Positions 1 to 6,181 of a stretch of 6,292 nt of DNA are shown here, piece by piece. Source of the DNA: an uncultured bacterium (lineage in GTDB: Bacteria > Patescibacteriota > Minisyncoccia > Phycocordibacterales > CAIZLB01); assembly GCA_903952785.1 (NCBI GenBank), contig CAJBHC010000062.1, forward strand, positions 1-6,292, in the 5' to 3' direction. The position numbers and the translations under genes were made by a program. How positions within the stretch are numbered: the first letter of the stretch is position 1; each line of letters starts with the position of its first letter. Under the pieces are notes generated by a model, which ran no database searches, was not told where the DNA came from, and was given only the letters and a program-made list of their open reading frames with translations.

Positions 1-955
1 AAGTAAGATCAGAAGGATTATACTCTTGGTACTGTTCGGTCGATCCTAGATATGTGACATCAACTTTATTTTCAGCTCTTAAACCATCCCATTTATATAG
101 GCTATAAATGATCGTCATATCTTCATCTTTATTAGAAGGATTCACAATAGGAAGAGAAATATCTATAACTTTATCCTTTTGATGGTTAGTCATAAATGCC
201 ATAACATTATGAACTTGATCATTGAGGGTTATACGAGTTTGATCTAGATATATACCTTGAGGATTTGAACCCCCAACATTAAAATTCAATTTTGAAGCAA
301 TAATGTCATTTGTAAATGAAAGTCCAGCTTGATTGAATCGATCATTATCGTATGCATAGAAAAAGATTTGATAATTTCCTTTTGAAGAATTTAATGGAAG
401 TATGTGGGAATAATTCACATCAAAACTTCCACCAGCATTAAGAGTTATGTTTTCTGCAATATTAAAATCATCAAGTGTAATAATTTCTGATCTTAAATAT
501 TCAGGGTTAGGAATGTTTTTAACCAAGCGTGCCTTAACAGTTAAGTTGGTTATAGGATATTTGTTGTTGTTTTTTATCTGACCCCTAAGTAGCACAGGGT
601 CTCCAGGCATATAATTATGTGTATCTGTTGATAAATTCACATCAACACCACCAAAGTCATAATAATCAAAACACGATGCAGGTTCACCTTGTTTAAATGA
701 TTCCGGATTTATATTTAGCAATTTTTGGGATCCAGAAGATTGGGGTGAGGTTGAATTGTGATCACCAAGGGAACTAGTGGATTTTTTAATTTTAGAAACA
801 ACATCCATATTTTCTTTATCGATTCTAAAACCATTCTTGTCGTATTTTGTAAAATCTAACTTTGTTGGAGATATAGTTTGAGCAGACACGTACCCCCACA
901 TGGACAAGGAAAAAACAGAGGTTAGTAACAAAATTATTAAGTTTCTTTTAGACAT
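1..955 (-). CDS. Secreted beta-rich (Ig-like) hypothetical protein, 3' end outside window
   Basis: This is an open frame of 318 codons from the ATG at 955 that runs off the left edge, so the C-terminus is missing. I do not recognise a named family. Residues 1-25 form a classical signal peptide: a basic start (MSKRN), a hydrophobic core (LIILLLTSVFSLSMW) and a likely cleavage site after VSA, before Q26. Residues about 55-80 are a Ser/Gln/Lys-rich low-complexity linker. From about residue 95 the sequence alternates like a beta-sandwich, with a 'YMPGDPVLLRGQIKN' strand-turn-strand pattern (115-129) typical of bacterial Ig-like or CARDB-like extracellular modules. A second such module seems to begin near residue 232. 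There is one cysteine (C95), in the chain rather than at the signal cleavage site, so a lipoprotein is unlikely. The protein is probably exported and is surface-attached or released. The start is supported by the signal peptide and an extended -10 promoter about 40 bases upstream; no Shine-Dalgarno sequence is present. Export is well supported; function is unknown. Confidence 0.85.
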   Translation of the reverse strand, partial: MSKRNLIILLLTSVFSLSMWGYVSAQTISPTKLDFTKYDKNGFRIDKENMDVVSKIKKSTSSLGDHNSTSPQSSGSQKLLNINPESFKQGEPASCFDYYDFGGVDVNLSTDTHNYMPGDPVLLRGQIKNNNKYPITNLTVKARLVKNIPNPEYLRSEIITLDDFNIAENITLNAGGSFDVNYSHILPLNSSKGNYQIFFYAYDNDRFNQAGLSFTNDIIASKLNFNVGGSNPQGIYLDQTRITLNDQVHNVMAFMTNHQKDKVIDISLPIVNPSNKDEDMTIIYSLYKWDGLRAENKVDVTYLGSTEQYQEYNPSDLT

Positions 956-992
956 GTTAAATATAATTAGTTATTTCAATTAAGACACTAAA

Positions 993-1022
993 ATTATATC
1001 AGAAAACTCTAAAATTATCCAA
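993..1022 (-). promoter_or_regulatory. Extended -10 promoter of the secreted protein gene
   Basis: On the minus strand TGATATAAT (993-1001) is a perfect extended -10 element. A weak -35, TTGGAT (1017-1022), lies 18 bases upstream. Transcription would begin near 986 and give a leader of about 30 bases before the ATG at 955. The -10 match is strong; the -35 matches only three of six consensus bases, which is common for extended -10 promoters. Confidence 0.6.
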
Positions 1023-1027
1023 CAAAA

Positions 1028-1216
1028 CTAATTAATAATAAAGTAAAAGTACAAGCCAGCAATGATGGATTGGTAATTATTTTTATATTTTGATCTGCTT
1101 AGCCTTCTCCAAATATGTATGATCGATGTGTATATACAACAATCATGTATATTTTCATCAATTTCTTTGATATCCTCAAAGCTTTTATGTGGACTATTTA
1201 TTATTTCAGATTTCAT
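1028..1216 (-). pseudogene. DinD-like N-terminal remnant or small ORF of unknown function
   Basis: A 62-codon frame runs from the ATG at 1216 to a TAG at 1028; a GTG two codons upstream (1222) could also start it. Its first ~22 residues (MKSEIINSPHKSFEDIKEID plus EN) resemble the N-terminus of DinD, DNA-damage-inducible protein D, where a 'SFEDIK.IDENG.EFW' opening is usual. Here 'IHDCC' replaces the expected 'G.EFW' and the rest ('IYTSIIHIW...YFYFIIN') has no resemblance that I can see. DinD proteins are several times longer, and only 72 bases separate this stop from the next gene, so at most a truncated and decayed 5' end is present. A good promoter sits directly upstream at leaderless spacing, so it may still be transcribed. 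The family match is from memory and short. Alternatives are a genuine small protein or a chance frame. Confidence 0.4.
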
Positions 1217-1225
1217 GTGCACGGA

Positions 1226-1253
1226 ATTATAACAAAAACAACAACCTTGACAA
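1226..1253 (-). promoter_or_regulatory. Near-consensus promoter upstream of the DinD-like frame
   Basis: The minus strand reads TTGTCA (1248-1253), 16 bases, then a perfect TATAAT (1226-1231). The last base of the -10 box is 10 bases before the A of the ATG at 1216, so transcription should begin about 3 bases before that ATG and give an essentially leaderless message. This favours ATG 1216 over GTG 1222, which would lie at or upstream of the expected transcription start. Confidence 0.6.
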
Positions 1254-1281
1254 TCAGTAAAAAATACAGAAAATCTACTGG

Positions 1282-1304
1282 AAAAATTAATGCTTTTTGC
1301 TTAA
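1282..1304 (-). terminator. Weak AT-rich hairpin terminator after grpE
   Basis: Directly after the grpE stop, the minus strand has TTAAGC, a five-A loop, then GCATTAA with one bulged A, followed by five Ts. The stem has six pairs, only two of them G-C, so it is weak, but its position and T-run fit an intrinsic terminator. It may leave some read-through. Confidence 0.45.
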
Positions 1305-1967
1305 TTAAGTCATCTGATACACCCGGACCATCGCAGGCCTAAGTACCTTCTCCTTGAACATATACCCTTTCTGAAGTACAGCAGAAACTGTGTGATCAAA
1401 CTTTGCATTATCAGTGTTATCTACCCCAATCATATGAAATTTTGCAGGATCTGCTGGGTTTCCAATCTCACCAAATGCCTTTATCCCATTTTTGGTTAGA
1501 ATTCCCTTAAATTGATTGTAAATTGTCTCCATTCCACCCCTCCATTCTCCAGAAACTGCGTTCCAAGCCTCTTTATTTGACATTGCCATATCAAAGCTGT
1601 CTATTACCGGCAGAAGCTCTTCTAGGAGGCCTTGTGTAGCAAATTTATAGAATTCCTGCTTAGATTCCTCATCTCTTCTCCTGATATTTATAAACTCGGC
1701 CTTTTCCTTTTGCCAACCAGTTAGGTATTGCTGTTTTTCCTCAATTGCAACTCTCAGCTTCTCCCTTAGCTGCTTTAGCTTGGCAGAAGTTCCAAGTTCC
1801 TTGCCCTCTTCGTCAGTATCAACAAACTCCTCGGTTTCAAGGTCGTCAAATGTTCCATCCTCTCCGTTCAAGGAATCATCAATATCACTTGCCGTTTTTG
1901 GAGCGGTAGTTAAATCATCATCAAGTTGTATATCGTTGTTTTGGTGTTTGTTTTTGTCGTCTTTCAT
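1305..1967 (-). CDS. grpE: Nucleotide exchange factor GrpE
   Basis: GrpE is the cytoplasmic co-chaperone that releases ADP from DnaK (Hsp70) and so resets its substrate-binding cycle; it works as a dimer. The 220-residue length fits the family. Residues 1-58 are acidic and probably disordered (many D, E, T). Residues about 60-115 form the long charged dimerisation helix (AKLKQLREKLRVAIEEKQQY onward), followed by the four-helix region with 'LLPVIDSFDMAM' (118-129). The C-terminal beta domain that contacts DnaK carries the family signature: 'KFHMIGV' (176-182) and G201-Y202 followed by E206, L209-R210, A212 and V214-R215-V216. The next Met is at 127, so the start at 1967 is secure. The gene begins 17 bases after the ABC transporter stop but has its own strong promoter. 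No dnaK or dnaJ is in the window. No CIRCE-type inverted repeat is visible upstream, so heat-shock control by HrcA is not supported here. Confidence 0.95.
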   Translation of the reverse strand: MKDDKNKHQNNDIQLDDDLTTAPKTASDIDDSLNGEDGTFDDLETEEFVDTDEEGKELGTSAKLKQLREKLRVAIEEKQQYLTGWQKEKAEFINIRRRDEESKQEFYKFATQGLLEELLPVIDSFDMAMSNKEAWNAVSGEWRGGMETIYNQFKGILTKNGIKAFGEIGNPADPAKFHMIGVDNTDNAKFDHTVSAVLQKGYMFKEKVLRPAMVRVYQMT

Positions 1968-1976
1968 AGGGTTCTG

Positions 1977-2005
1977 ATTATATATTAGGCCGTACCTTTT
2001 GTTAA
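1977..2005 (-). promoter_or_regulatory. Near-consensus promoter of grpE, near-leaderless
   Basis: The minus strand reads TTAACA (2000-2005), exactly 17 bases, then TATAAT (1977-1982). This matches five of six and six of six consensus positions with ideal spacing. The -35 box lies inside the last codons of the ABC transporter gene and the -10 box overlaps the intergenic gap. The -10 box ends 10 bases before the A of the grpE ATG, so the expected leader is only about 3 bases. grpE can therefore be transcribed independently of the transporter as a vegetative (sigma-70 type) gene. Confidence 0.7.
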
Positions 2006-3796
2006 GTTGTTTAGCTGAGCATTGTATATTCTAGCGTAGTGTCCATCTTTCTTCATTAATTCATCGTGATTTCCATTCTCTACAACCTTTCCGTCTTCAA
2101 TTAGTATAACCCTGTCTGCTTTTTTAATTGTAGCCATATCATGGCTAATATACAGAACAGAAATAGTCCTTGGAAGCTTTTCCAATTCTTCAAATATCTC
2201 AATTTCTGATTCTGCATCAATGGCGGCAGTAGGTTCATCGAGAATCAGGACTGAACATTCCTTATAAAATGTTCTCGCAAGCGCCATTTTCTGCATCTGT
2301 CCAGTTGAGAGAGATTCTCCTCCATAAATTTTACCTATAACAGAATCATATTTATCTTTCCATTTTTTTACAAAAACATCTGCCCCACTTTTTTTAATAC
2401 TTTCCATAAACCTTTTATTATTAATTTTATTTGATCTGGCGTAGTTACTTACCATTATAGAATCTTTGATTGTTGAAGAGTTGTATACATTGTATAGTTG
2501 CATCAAAGCTGAGACATGAACCCACCAATCTTCAGGTCTAATATTCTTTAAATCAATTCCATTTATGGTTATCTTACCCGAAGTCGGATCAAAAATTCTT
2601 AGCAATAACTTAACAATTGTTGATTTTCCAGCTCCATTAATTCCAACAAGTCCTACCCTTTCTCCTGATTTAATAGTAAGAGATAAATCATTCAAGACGT
2701 ATGTATCAGTTTCAGGATATTTAAATGAGACTTTATCAAAAATAATTTCAGGCGAAACAGGAAAGTCCTTCGCAGTTATTTTAACGGGATTTTTAGTTTT
2801 TATTAGTGGTTTAATTTCCAAATAATCAATAATCTCATCAACCAAAGTTATATTTTCTTCCTGATAAGCGATCCCGACGAATAAGTCTGAAATAGAACTA
2901 GAAAATCTTTCTATTGTTTGGATGTAAAACAAAAATGCACCAATCAATATTACCCCGGATGTAATATTATTTATTAATATAAAAATTATACCAATAAAGC
3001 TAATGATGTTTAGAATTTCAACAAGAAAATATTTTTTATAACGGCTCTTTTCGTTTTTAATTAATTCAGCGATTGTTTTTTCTGAAAGATTATAAATCTG
3101 ATTTTTAAAGAAATCTACCGCTCCAAATCTTTTAACTTCAGGAAGAGAAGAATCACCAGTCAGCATTCCCCTATGTTGATAATATCGTCTTCTAACAATT
3201 CCAGCCCCATCAGACCAAATACTCCAGTTTTTTTTACCATATTTCTTTTCTATTAATATTTGTGGAATAATTGATATTAAAGACAACAAAAATATCCTCC
3301 AATCTAAAAACCAAATAATAACAGATGATGTTATTACCGATGCAATTGGCGCAATTATATTAATGAAATAGACCATTATTTGACTAACTGGACTAGTACC
3401 ATTTCTGAAGGCTCTTTGAACTAGATTTTGGAAATCCTTACTTTCCATTATTCCAGAATCCAAACTGATTGTATGCTCAACGTAAACTCTCTCTAGAGAT
3501 TCTTGTACCCTGTATCTCCAGACCGTATTTAAATACTGTCTCAGACTAGTCATTAAGCTTTGCAGAGATTTAATTCCTGCCCAAGCTAGAGCAAATAAGG
3601 CAACAGTTTTAAGACCTCCCGCTGGATTGTTCGCATAATCAATGAGTTTGTTTATAATATCAGATGATATTTTCGATGATAGAAACGGGATTTGTGATGT
3701 AGCTAAAATGAATATCGCTAAAAAAACAGTTAAATACGGGTTGAATTTTAGGAAATTCTTAAAAGTGAACTTAAAAACTTTTAGTGTTTTCTTCAT
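1985..3796 (-). CDS. ABC exporter half-transporter (membrane domain fused to ATPase)
   Basis: This is a 603-residue exporter subunit of the MsbA/LmrA type that should dimerise in the cytoplasmic membrane and move an unknown substrate out using ATP. Residues 1-310 are the membrane domain, with hydrophobic segments near 20-40, 63-80, 138-158, 159-180, 257-277 and 280-297. Residues 350-590 are the ATPase domain: A-loop Tyr360, Walker A GINGAGKST (385-393), Q-loop Gln433, signature LSTGQ (496-500), Walker B VLILD (516-520) with catalytic Glu521, D-loop AAID (524-527) and switch His552. All catalytic residues are present, so it looks active; the signature has Thr instead of the first Gly of LSGGQ. 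The length is normal for the family. The start has no Shine-Dalgarno sequence and follows a long AT-rich leader. It lies alone between the ribosomal operon terminator and grpE, with no partner subunit in view, which suggests a homodimer or a partner encoded elsewhere. Substrate (lipid, peptide or drug) cannot be told from sequence. Confidence 0.93.
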   Translation of the reverse strand: MKKTLKVFKFTFKNFLKFNPYLTVFLAIFILATSQIPFLSSKISSDIINKLIDYANNPAGGLKTVALFALAWAGIKSLQSLMTSLRQYLNTVWRYRVQESLERVYVEHTISLDSGIMESKDFQNLVQRAFRNGTSPVSQIMVYFINIIAPIASVITSSVIIWFLDWRIFLLSLISIIPQILIEKKYGKKNWSIWSDGAGIVRRRYYQHRGMLTGDSSLPEVKRFGAVDFFKNQIYNLSEKTIAELIKNEKSRYKKYFLVEILNIISFIGIIFILINNITSGVILIGAFLFYIQTIERFSSSISDLFVGIAYQEENITLVDEIIDYLEIKPLIKTKNPVKITAKDFPVSPEIIFDKVSFKYPETDTYVLNDLSLTIKSGERVGLVGINGAGKSTIVKLLLRIFDPTSGKITINGIDLKNIRPEDWWVHVSALMQLYNVYNSSTIKDSIMVSNYARSNKINNKRFMESIKKSGADVFVKKWKDKYDSVIGKIYGGESLSTGQMQKMALARTFYKECSVLILDEPTAAIDAESEIEIFEELEKLPRTISVLYISHDMATIKKADRVILIEDGKVVENGNHDELMKKDGHYARIYNAQLNNLTKGTA

Positions 3797-3818
3797 AAAA
3801 TAATTTAATTTATTGATT

Positions 3819-3873
3819 CAGCAGACGATTTAGCAAAATCGCCACGGGCTCACCTACTGGGTAATCTTACCAG
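3819..3873 (-). promoter_or_regulatory. Possible structured leader element upstream of the ABC transporter
   Basis: This 55-base stretch is about 51% G+C by count, inside a strongly AT-rich intergenic region. On the minus strand it can form a hairpin GGCGATTT/TGCT/AAATCGTC (3824-3843, 8 pairs with one G-U). It can also form CTGGTA/AGAT/TACCCAG (3857-3873, 6 pairs and one bulge), or alternatively pair CAGTAG (3854-3859) with CTGCTG (3819-3824). The last two options share bases 3857-3859 and exclude each other, as in attenuators and riboswitches. I do not recognise a known riboswitch family. The pairings are short and could be chance. Confidence 0.3.
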
Positions 3874-3892
3874 ACTTTAGTAATAAATTGAA
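3864..3892 (-). promoter_or_regulatory. Candidate downstream promoter of the ABC transporter
   Basis: TGGTAAGAT (3864-3872, minus strand) is an extended -10 type element with one mismatch, and TTCAAT (3887-3892) is a weak -35 at 17 bases. It would give a leader of about 60 bases. It competes with the upstream candidate at 3925-3952, and its bases also form the hairpin at 3857-3873. Confidence 0.3.
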
Positions 3893-3924
3893 ATAACTTA
3901 TACATGCCATAATTTAGGTTCATC

Positions 3925-3952
3925 ATTATATAGACAAAAACTCCTTTGTGAG
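3925..3952 (-). promoter_or_regulatory. Candidate upstream promoter of the ABC transporter
   Basis: A perfect TATAAT (3925-3930, minus strand) lies just beyond the ribosomal operon terminator, with CTCACA (3947-3952, four of six consensus bases) 16 bases upstream, inside the loop and stem of the terminator hairpin. Starting here would give a leader of about 120 bases that contains the foldable segment at 3819-3873. Confidence 0.35.
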
Positions 3953-3974
3953 GAGCTTGTGTCTTTTTGTTTTT
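3932..3974 (-). terminator. Intrinsic terminator of the rpoA-rpsI operon, possibly bidirectional
   Basis: The core hairpin is CTCCT/CACAA/AGGAG (3941-3955). On the minus strand it is followed by TTTTTGTCT, 34 bases or so after the rpsI stop. The stem can extend outward to 3932-3964, with one mismatch and one pair that is G-U in the minus-strand RNA but an A-C mismatch in the plus-strand RNA; this favours the minus strand as the transcribed one. On the plus strand the same stem is followed by TTTTTGTTTTT (3964-3974), so it may also stop antisense transcription. Confidence 0.75.
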
Positions 3975-3997
3975 AGAAAGAACTATCTATTCTAGTA

Positions 3998-4393
3998 TTA
4001 ACGCTTTGACCACTGTGGAGCCTTTCTCGCTTTCTTCAATCCGAACTTTCTTCGCTCCTTTGCTCTTGGATCTCTTCTTAGAAGTCCTTCACTCTTAAGT
4101 ACACCACGAAGCGCTGGAGTATGTTTCTCAATTGCACGGGCGATGGCGTGTCTCACTGCTTCAGCTTGTCCAGCAATTCCACCTCCTATTACCTTTACGG
4201 TGATTGCAAACTTGTGTTCTGCCAAATCAAGTGCAGCGATAGCTTTTCCTTGAAGTGTTGCGGTCTTGAAGTACTCAGCTAATTCTTTGCCGTTTACTGT
4301 TATAGAAGACTTTGTAGCCTCAGTGATTCTAGCTCTAGCACTTGCCGTCTTTCTTCTTCCTATTGTCTCTGTATATTTTTTATGTTCACTCAT
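3998..4393 (-). CDS. rpsI: 30S ribosomal protein S9
   Basis: S9 is a small-subunit head protein whose C-terminal tail reaches the P-site tRNA. The 131-residue length is normal. The N-terminal motif TETIGRRKTASARARI (8-23) is the family hallmark, followed by ITVNGKELAEYF (31-42), the glycine-rich GGGIAGQAEAVRHAIARA (70-87) and LLRRDPRAKERRKFGLKKAR (104-123). The chain ends in the invariant SKR (129-131) that contacts tRNA. It is the last gene of the ribosomal operon, 28 bases after rplM, and the pairing rplM-rpsI is conserved across bacteria. No Shine-Dalgarno sequence precedes the ATG; the gap is almost pure A and T. A terminator follows. Confidence 0.98.
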   Translation of the reverse strand: MSEHKKYTETIGRRKTASARARITEATKSSITVNGKELAEYFKTATLQGKAIAALDLAEHKFAITVKVIGGGIAGQAEAVRHAIARAIEKHTPALRGVLKSEGLLRRDPRAKERRKFGLKKARKAPQWSKR

Positions 4394-4421
4394 ATTATTA
4401 TTTAAATTACGATATTGATGG

Positions 4422-4766
4422 TTACTCAGTTACTGTTAAGTGAGTCATCATCTTTGCCTTAAGCTTATTATCAGGAAGCATTCCGTTAACAGCAATTCTA
4501 AACACCTCTGAATATCCCTTATCCTCAATAACCTTGGACATTGTTCTTATTCTTTGTCCTCCAGGATAACCTGAATAGTTCTTATAGTACTTATCATCTT
4601 TTCTTTGAGCGTTGATATCAGCCTTTGATGTGTTGATTATCTCAACTGTAACCTCAGGAATTGAATTCTTTGAATAGTTCACACTATTCTTACCCATAAG
4701 TATTGAAGCAGCTTCTTGTGCCACTCTTCCTATCTTTTTGTTTTTTGCGTCTATTACGTACTTCAT
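4422..4766 (-). CDS. rplM: 50S ribosomal protein L13, short form
   Basis: L13 is an early-assembly protein of the large subunit that binds 23S rRNA. The protein has 114 residues against about 142 in E. coli. The core is intact: YVIDAKNKKIGRVAQEAASI (3-22), the KYYKNYSGYPGGQRIR stretch (59-74) and VNGMLPDNKLKAKMM (93-107), which is the family signature. What is missing is the N-terminal extension of about 14 residues before the 'VIDA' strand and the C-terminal tail of about 15 residues beyond 'LTVTE'. Shortened ribosomal proteins are typical of CPR bacteria, so this looks like genuine reduction rather than damage. It starts only 10 bases after rplQ, so the two are surely co-transcribed. No Shine-Dalgarno sequence is visible. 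Confidence 0.97.
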   Translation of the reverse strand: MKYVIDAKNKKIGRVAQEAASILMGKNSVNYSKNSIPEVTVEIINTSKADINAQRKDDKYYKNYSGYPGGQRIRTMSKVIEDKGYSEVFRIAVNGMLPDNKLKAKMMTHLTVTE

Positions 4767-4776
4767 ATATTTATAA

Positions 4777-5133
4777 TTATTTAGAAATTAGTTCAATTGC
4801 AGCCATCTTACTTCCATCTGATGGACGACGATCAAGTTTAATAATTCTTGTATAACCTCCGTTAACTTCAAGGTACTTTGGAGCGATTATATTTGAAATC
4901 TTGTGTGAAATAGTGTTGTTAGCCATTCTTGACTCAACTTGTCTTCTTGAGTGAACAGTATTTTGGCGAGCGATAGTTATCAACTCTTCAGCGTATGGGC
5001 GCAATTCCTTTGCCTTAGCTTCTGTTGTAACAATTTTACCATGCAAGAAAAGCTCACGAGCAAGTGAACGTAGCAGTGCTCTGCGTTGGTTTGTCTTTCG
5101 ACCGAATTTTCTGTTTGCATTATGATGTCTCAT
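4777..5133 (-). CDS. rplQ: 50S ribosomal protein L17
   Basis: L17 is a large-subunit protein near the exit of the peptide tunnel. The 118 residues span the whole conserved fold: MRH start, KFGRKTNQRRALLRSLAREL (9-28), HGKIVTTEAKAKELRPYAEE (31-50) and NGGYTRIIKLDRRPSDGSKM (91-110), ending AAIELISK. Many L17 proteins carry a C-terminal tail; here there is none. It follows rpoA by 38 bases, the almost universal rpoA-rplQ arrangement, and leads into rplM. No Shine-Dalgarno sequence precedes the ATG. Confidence 0.98.
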   Translation of the reverse strand: MRHHNANRKFGRKTNQRRALLRSLARELFLHGKIVTTEAKAKELRPYAEELITIARQNTVHSRRQVESRMANNTISHKISNIIAPKYLEVNGGYTRIIKLDRRPSDGSKMAAIELISK

Positions 5134-5171
5134 GGCTTTACTTTTATTTCTTTAATAATTACTAATTTTGA

Positions 5172-6158
5172 CTATTCTTTAAGGTCAAGACCTAGAGAAC
5201 TTAGTAGAGATTTTATTTCTTCTAGTCCTTTATTTCCTAATCCTTCAATATCAAGAATATCTTTTTCCTTTTTACGAATAAGACCTCCGATAGTTCTAAT
5301 ATTTGCATTAACAAGTGCGTTAGTTGTTCTTTGAGATAGATCAATTGATTCAATACGAGTCTTAAGAGCGTCATCAAGTGCCTCTTTGTCCTCTAGTGTT
5401 GCAACTTTTGAAGATTCCTCAGCTACTTCCTTTTCTTTGTTTTGAGCAGCAACTTCAATCTTATCTTCTTTAAATCCAACAACAGCTCTTAATTGATTGA
5501 TCATTATTTCAATTGATTTCTCAAGTGCGTCATGTGGAGTTATTGTTCCATCAGTTTGAATCATAAGGGTTAGCTTATTGAAGTCAGTTCTGTCTCCAAC
5601 ACGCATTTCCTCAACATCATAGTTTGCAGAAATTACAGGAGAAAAAGCAGCGTCTAGTGCAATTGCACCGATCTCTACTCTTTCCTTCTCTACCTCTTCC
5701 TTTCTAACGTAACCAATTCCTTGCTCAATTGTTAACTCCATGTCCATCTCTGTATCCTTGTGGGTGATTGTAAACAAATACAAATCTGGATTTGCAAGAA
5801 TTACTTGTCCTGATGATTTAATATCTCCAGCCTTAACTACATTCTCACCCCTAACTTTGATTGTAACAACTTGAGGCTCATCTGTTGTTAGAGAAAATCT
5901 AACTTTTTTAAGATTGAGAATGATATTTATAACATCTTCTTTAACTCCATCAATTGTTGAGAATTCATGAGCAACACCAGCAATTTTAACTTTTGTAATT
6001 GCTGCACCAGTAAGAGAAGAAAGAATTATGCGTCTAAGAGAGTTTCCAAGAGTGTGACCATAGCCAGGATAAAGACCTTCTATTTCATAAACTCCTTTTG
6101 AAGAAGTCTCTTCTACAATCTTTGGTTTTGATGGTAATACGATATTTGAGTTAGACAT
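5172..6158 (-). CDS. rpoA: DNA-directed RNA polymerase subunit alpha
   Basis: The alpha subunit dimerises to nucleate RNA polymerase assembly, and its C-terminal domain binds upstream promoter DNA and activators. The 328-residue length is normal. Residues about 8-233 are the N-terminal domain, with the dimer-forming GLYPGYGHTLGNSLRRIILS (28-47), the HEFSTIDGVKEDVINIILNL stretch (64-83), and RVGDRTDFNKL (186-196). Residues 234-260 are a charged flexible linker rich in Glu and Lys. Residues 261-328 are the C-terminal domain. Counting from E. coli with an offset of 12, the DNA-contacting residues are kept: R277 (R265), N280 (N268), G308 (G296), K310 (K298) and E314 (E302). This suggests UP-element binding is intact. 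The sequence is closest in feel to Parcubacteria. It starts 23 bases after rpsD without a Shine-Dalgarno sequence and ends with TAG. Confidence 0.99.
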   Translation of the reverse strand: MSNSNIVLPSKPKIVEETSSKGVYEIEGLYPGYGHTLGNSLRRIILSSLTGAAITKVKIAGVAHEFSTIDGVKEDVINIILNLKKVRFSLTTDEPQVVTIKVRGENVVKAGDIKSSGQVILANPDLYLFTITHKDTEMDMELTIEQGIGYVRKEEVEKERVEIGAIALDAAFSPVISANYDVEEMRVGDRTDFNKLTLMIQTDGTITPHDALEKSIEIMINQLRAVVGFKEDKIEVAAQNKEKEVAEESSKVATLEDKEALDDALKTRIESIDLSQRTTNALVNANIRTIGGLIRKKEKDILDIEGLGNKGLEEIKSLLSSLGLDLKE

Positions 6159-6181
6159 GGTTGTGTTTTTAAAATTAAATA

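Noticed and set aside
1115..1342. Open frame of 75 codons on the plus strand
   Set aside because: It overlaps the 3' end of grpE and the opposite strand of the DinD-like frame, has no family resemblance and no promoter.
1780..1977. Plus-strand frame of 65 codons opposite the grpE start
   Set aside because: Its Ser/Val-rich product is the antisense of the acidic grpE N-terminus, a usual shadow effect.
2565..2825. Plus-strand frame of 86 codons inside the ABC transporter gene
   Set aside because: Shadow of the ATPase domain; no independent signal.
3815..3872. In-frame stretch DYPVGEPVAILLNRLLNQ on the minus strand, like a gene remnant
   Set aside because: Only 18 codons between two stops, no ATG start, and no protein family that I recognise; the base composition is as well explained by RNA structure.
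3819..3974. Small RNA on the plus strand ending at the T-run at 3964-3974
   Set aside because: No convincing plus-strand promoter upstream, and the terminator stem pairs better in the minus-strand RNA.
5086..5334. Plus-strand frame of 82 codons across the rplQ-rpoA junction
   Set aside because: Antisense to two clearly coding genes; no promoter or family resemblance.
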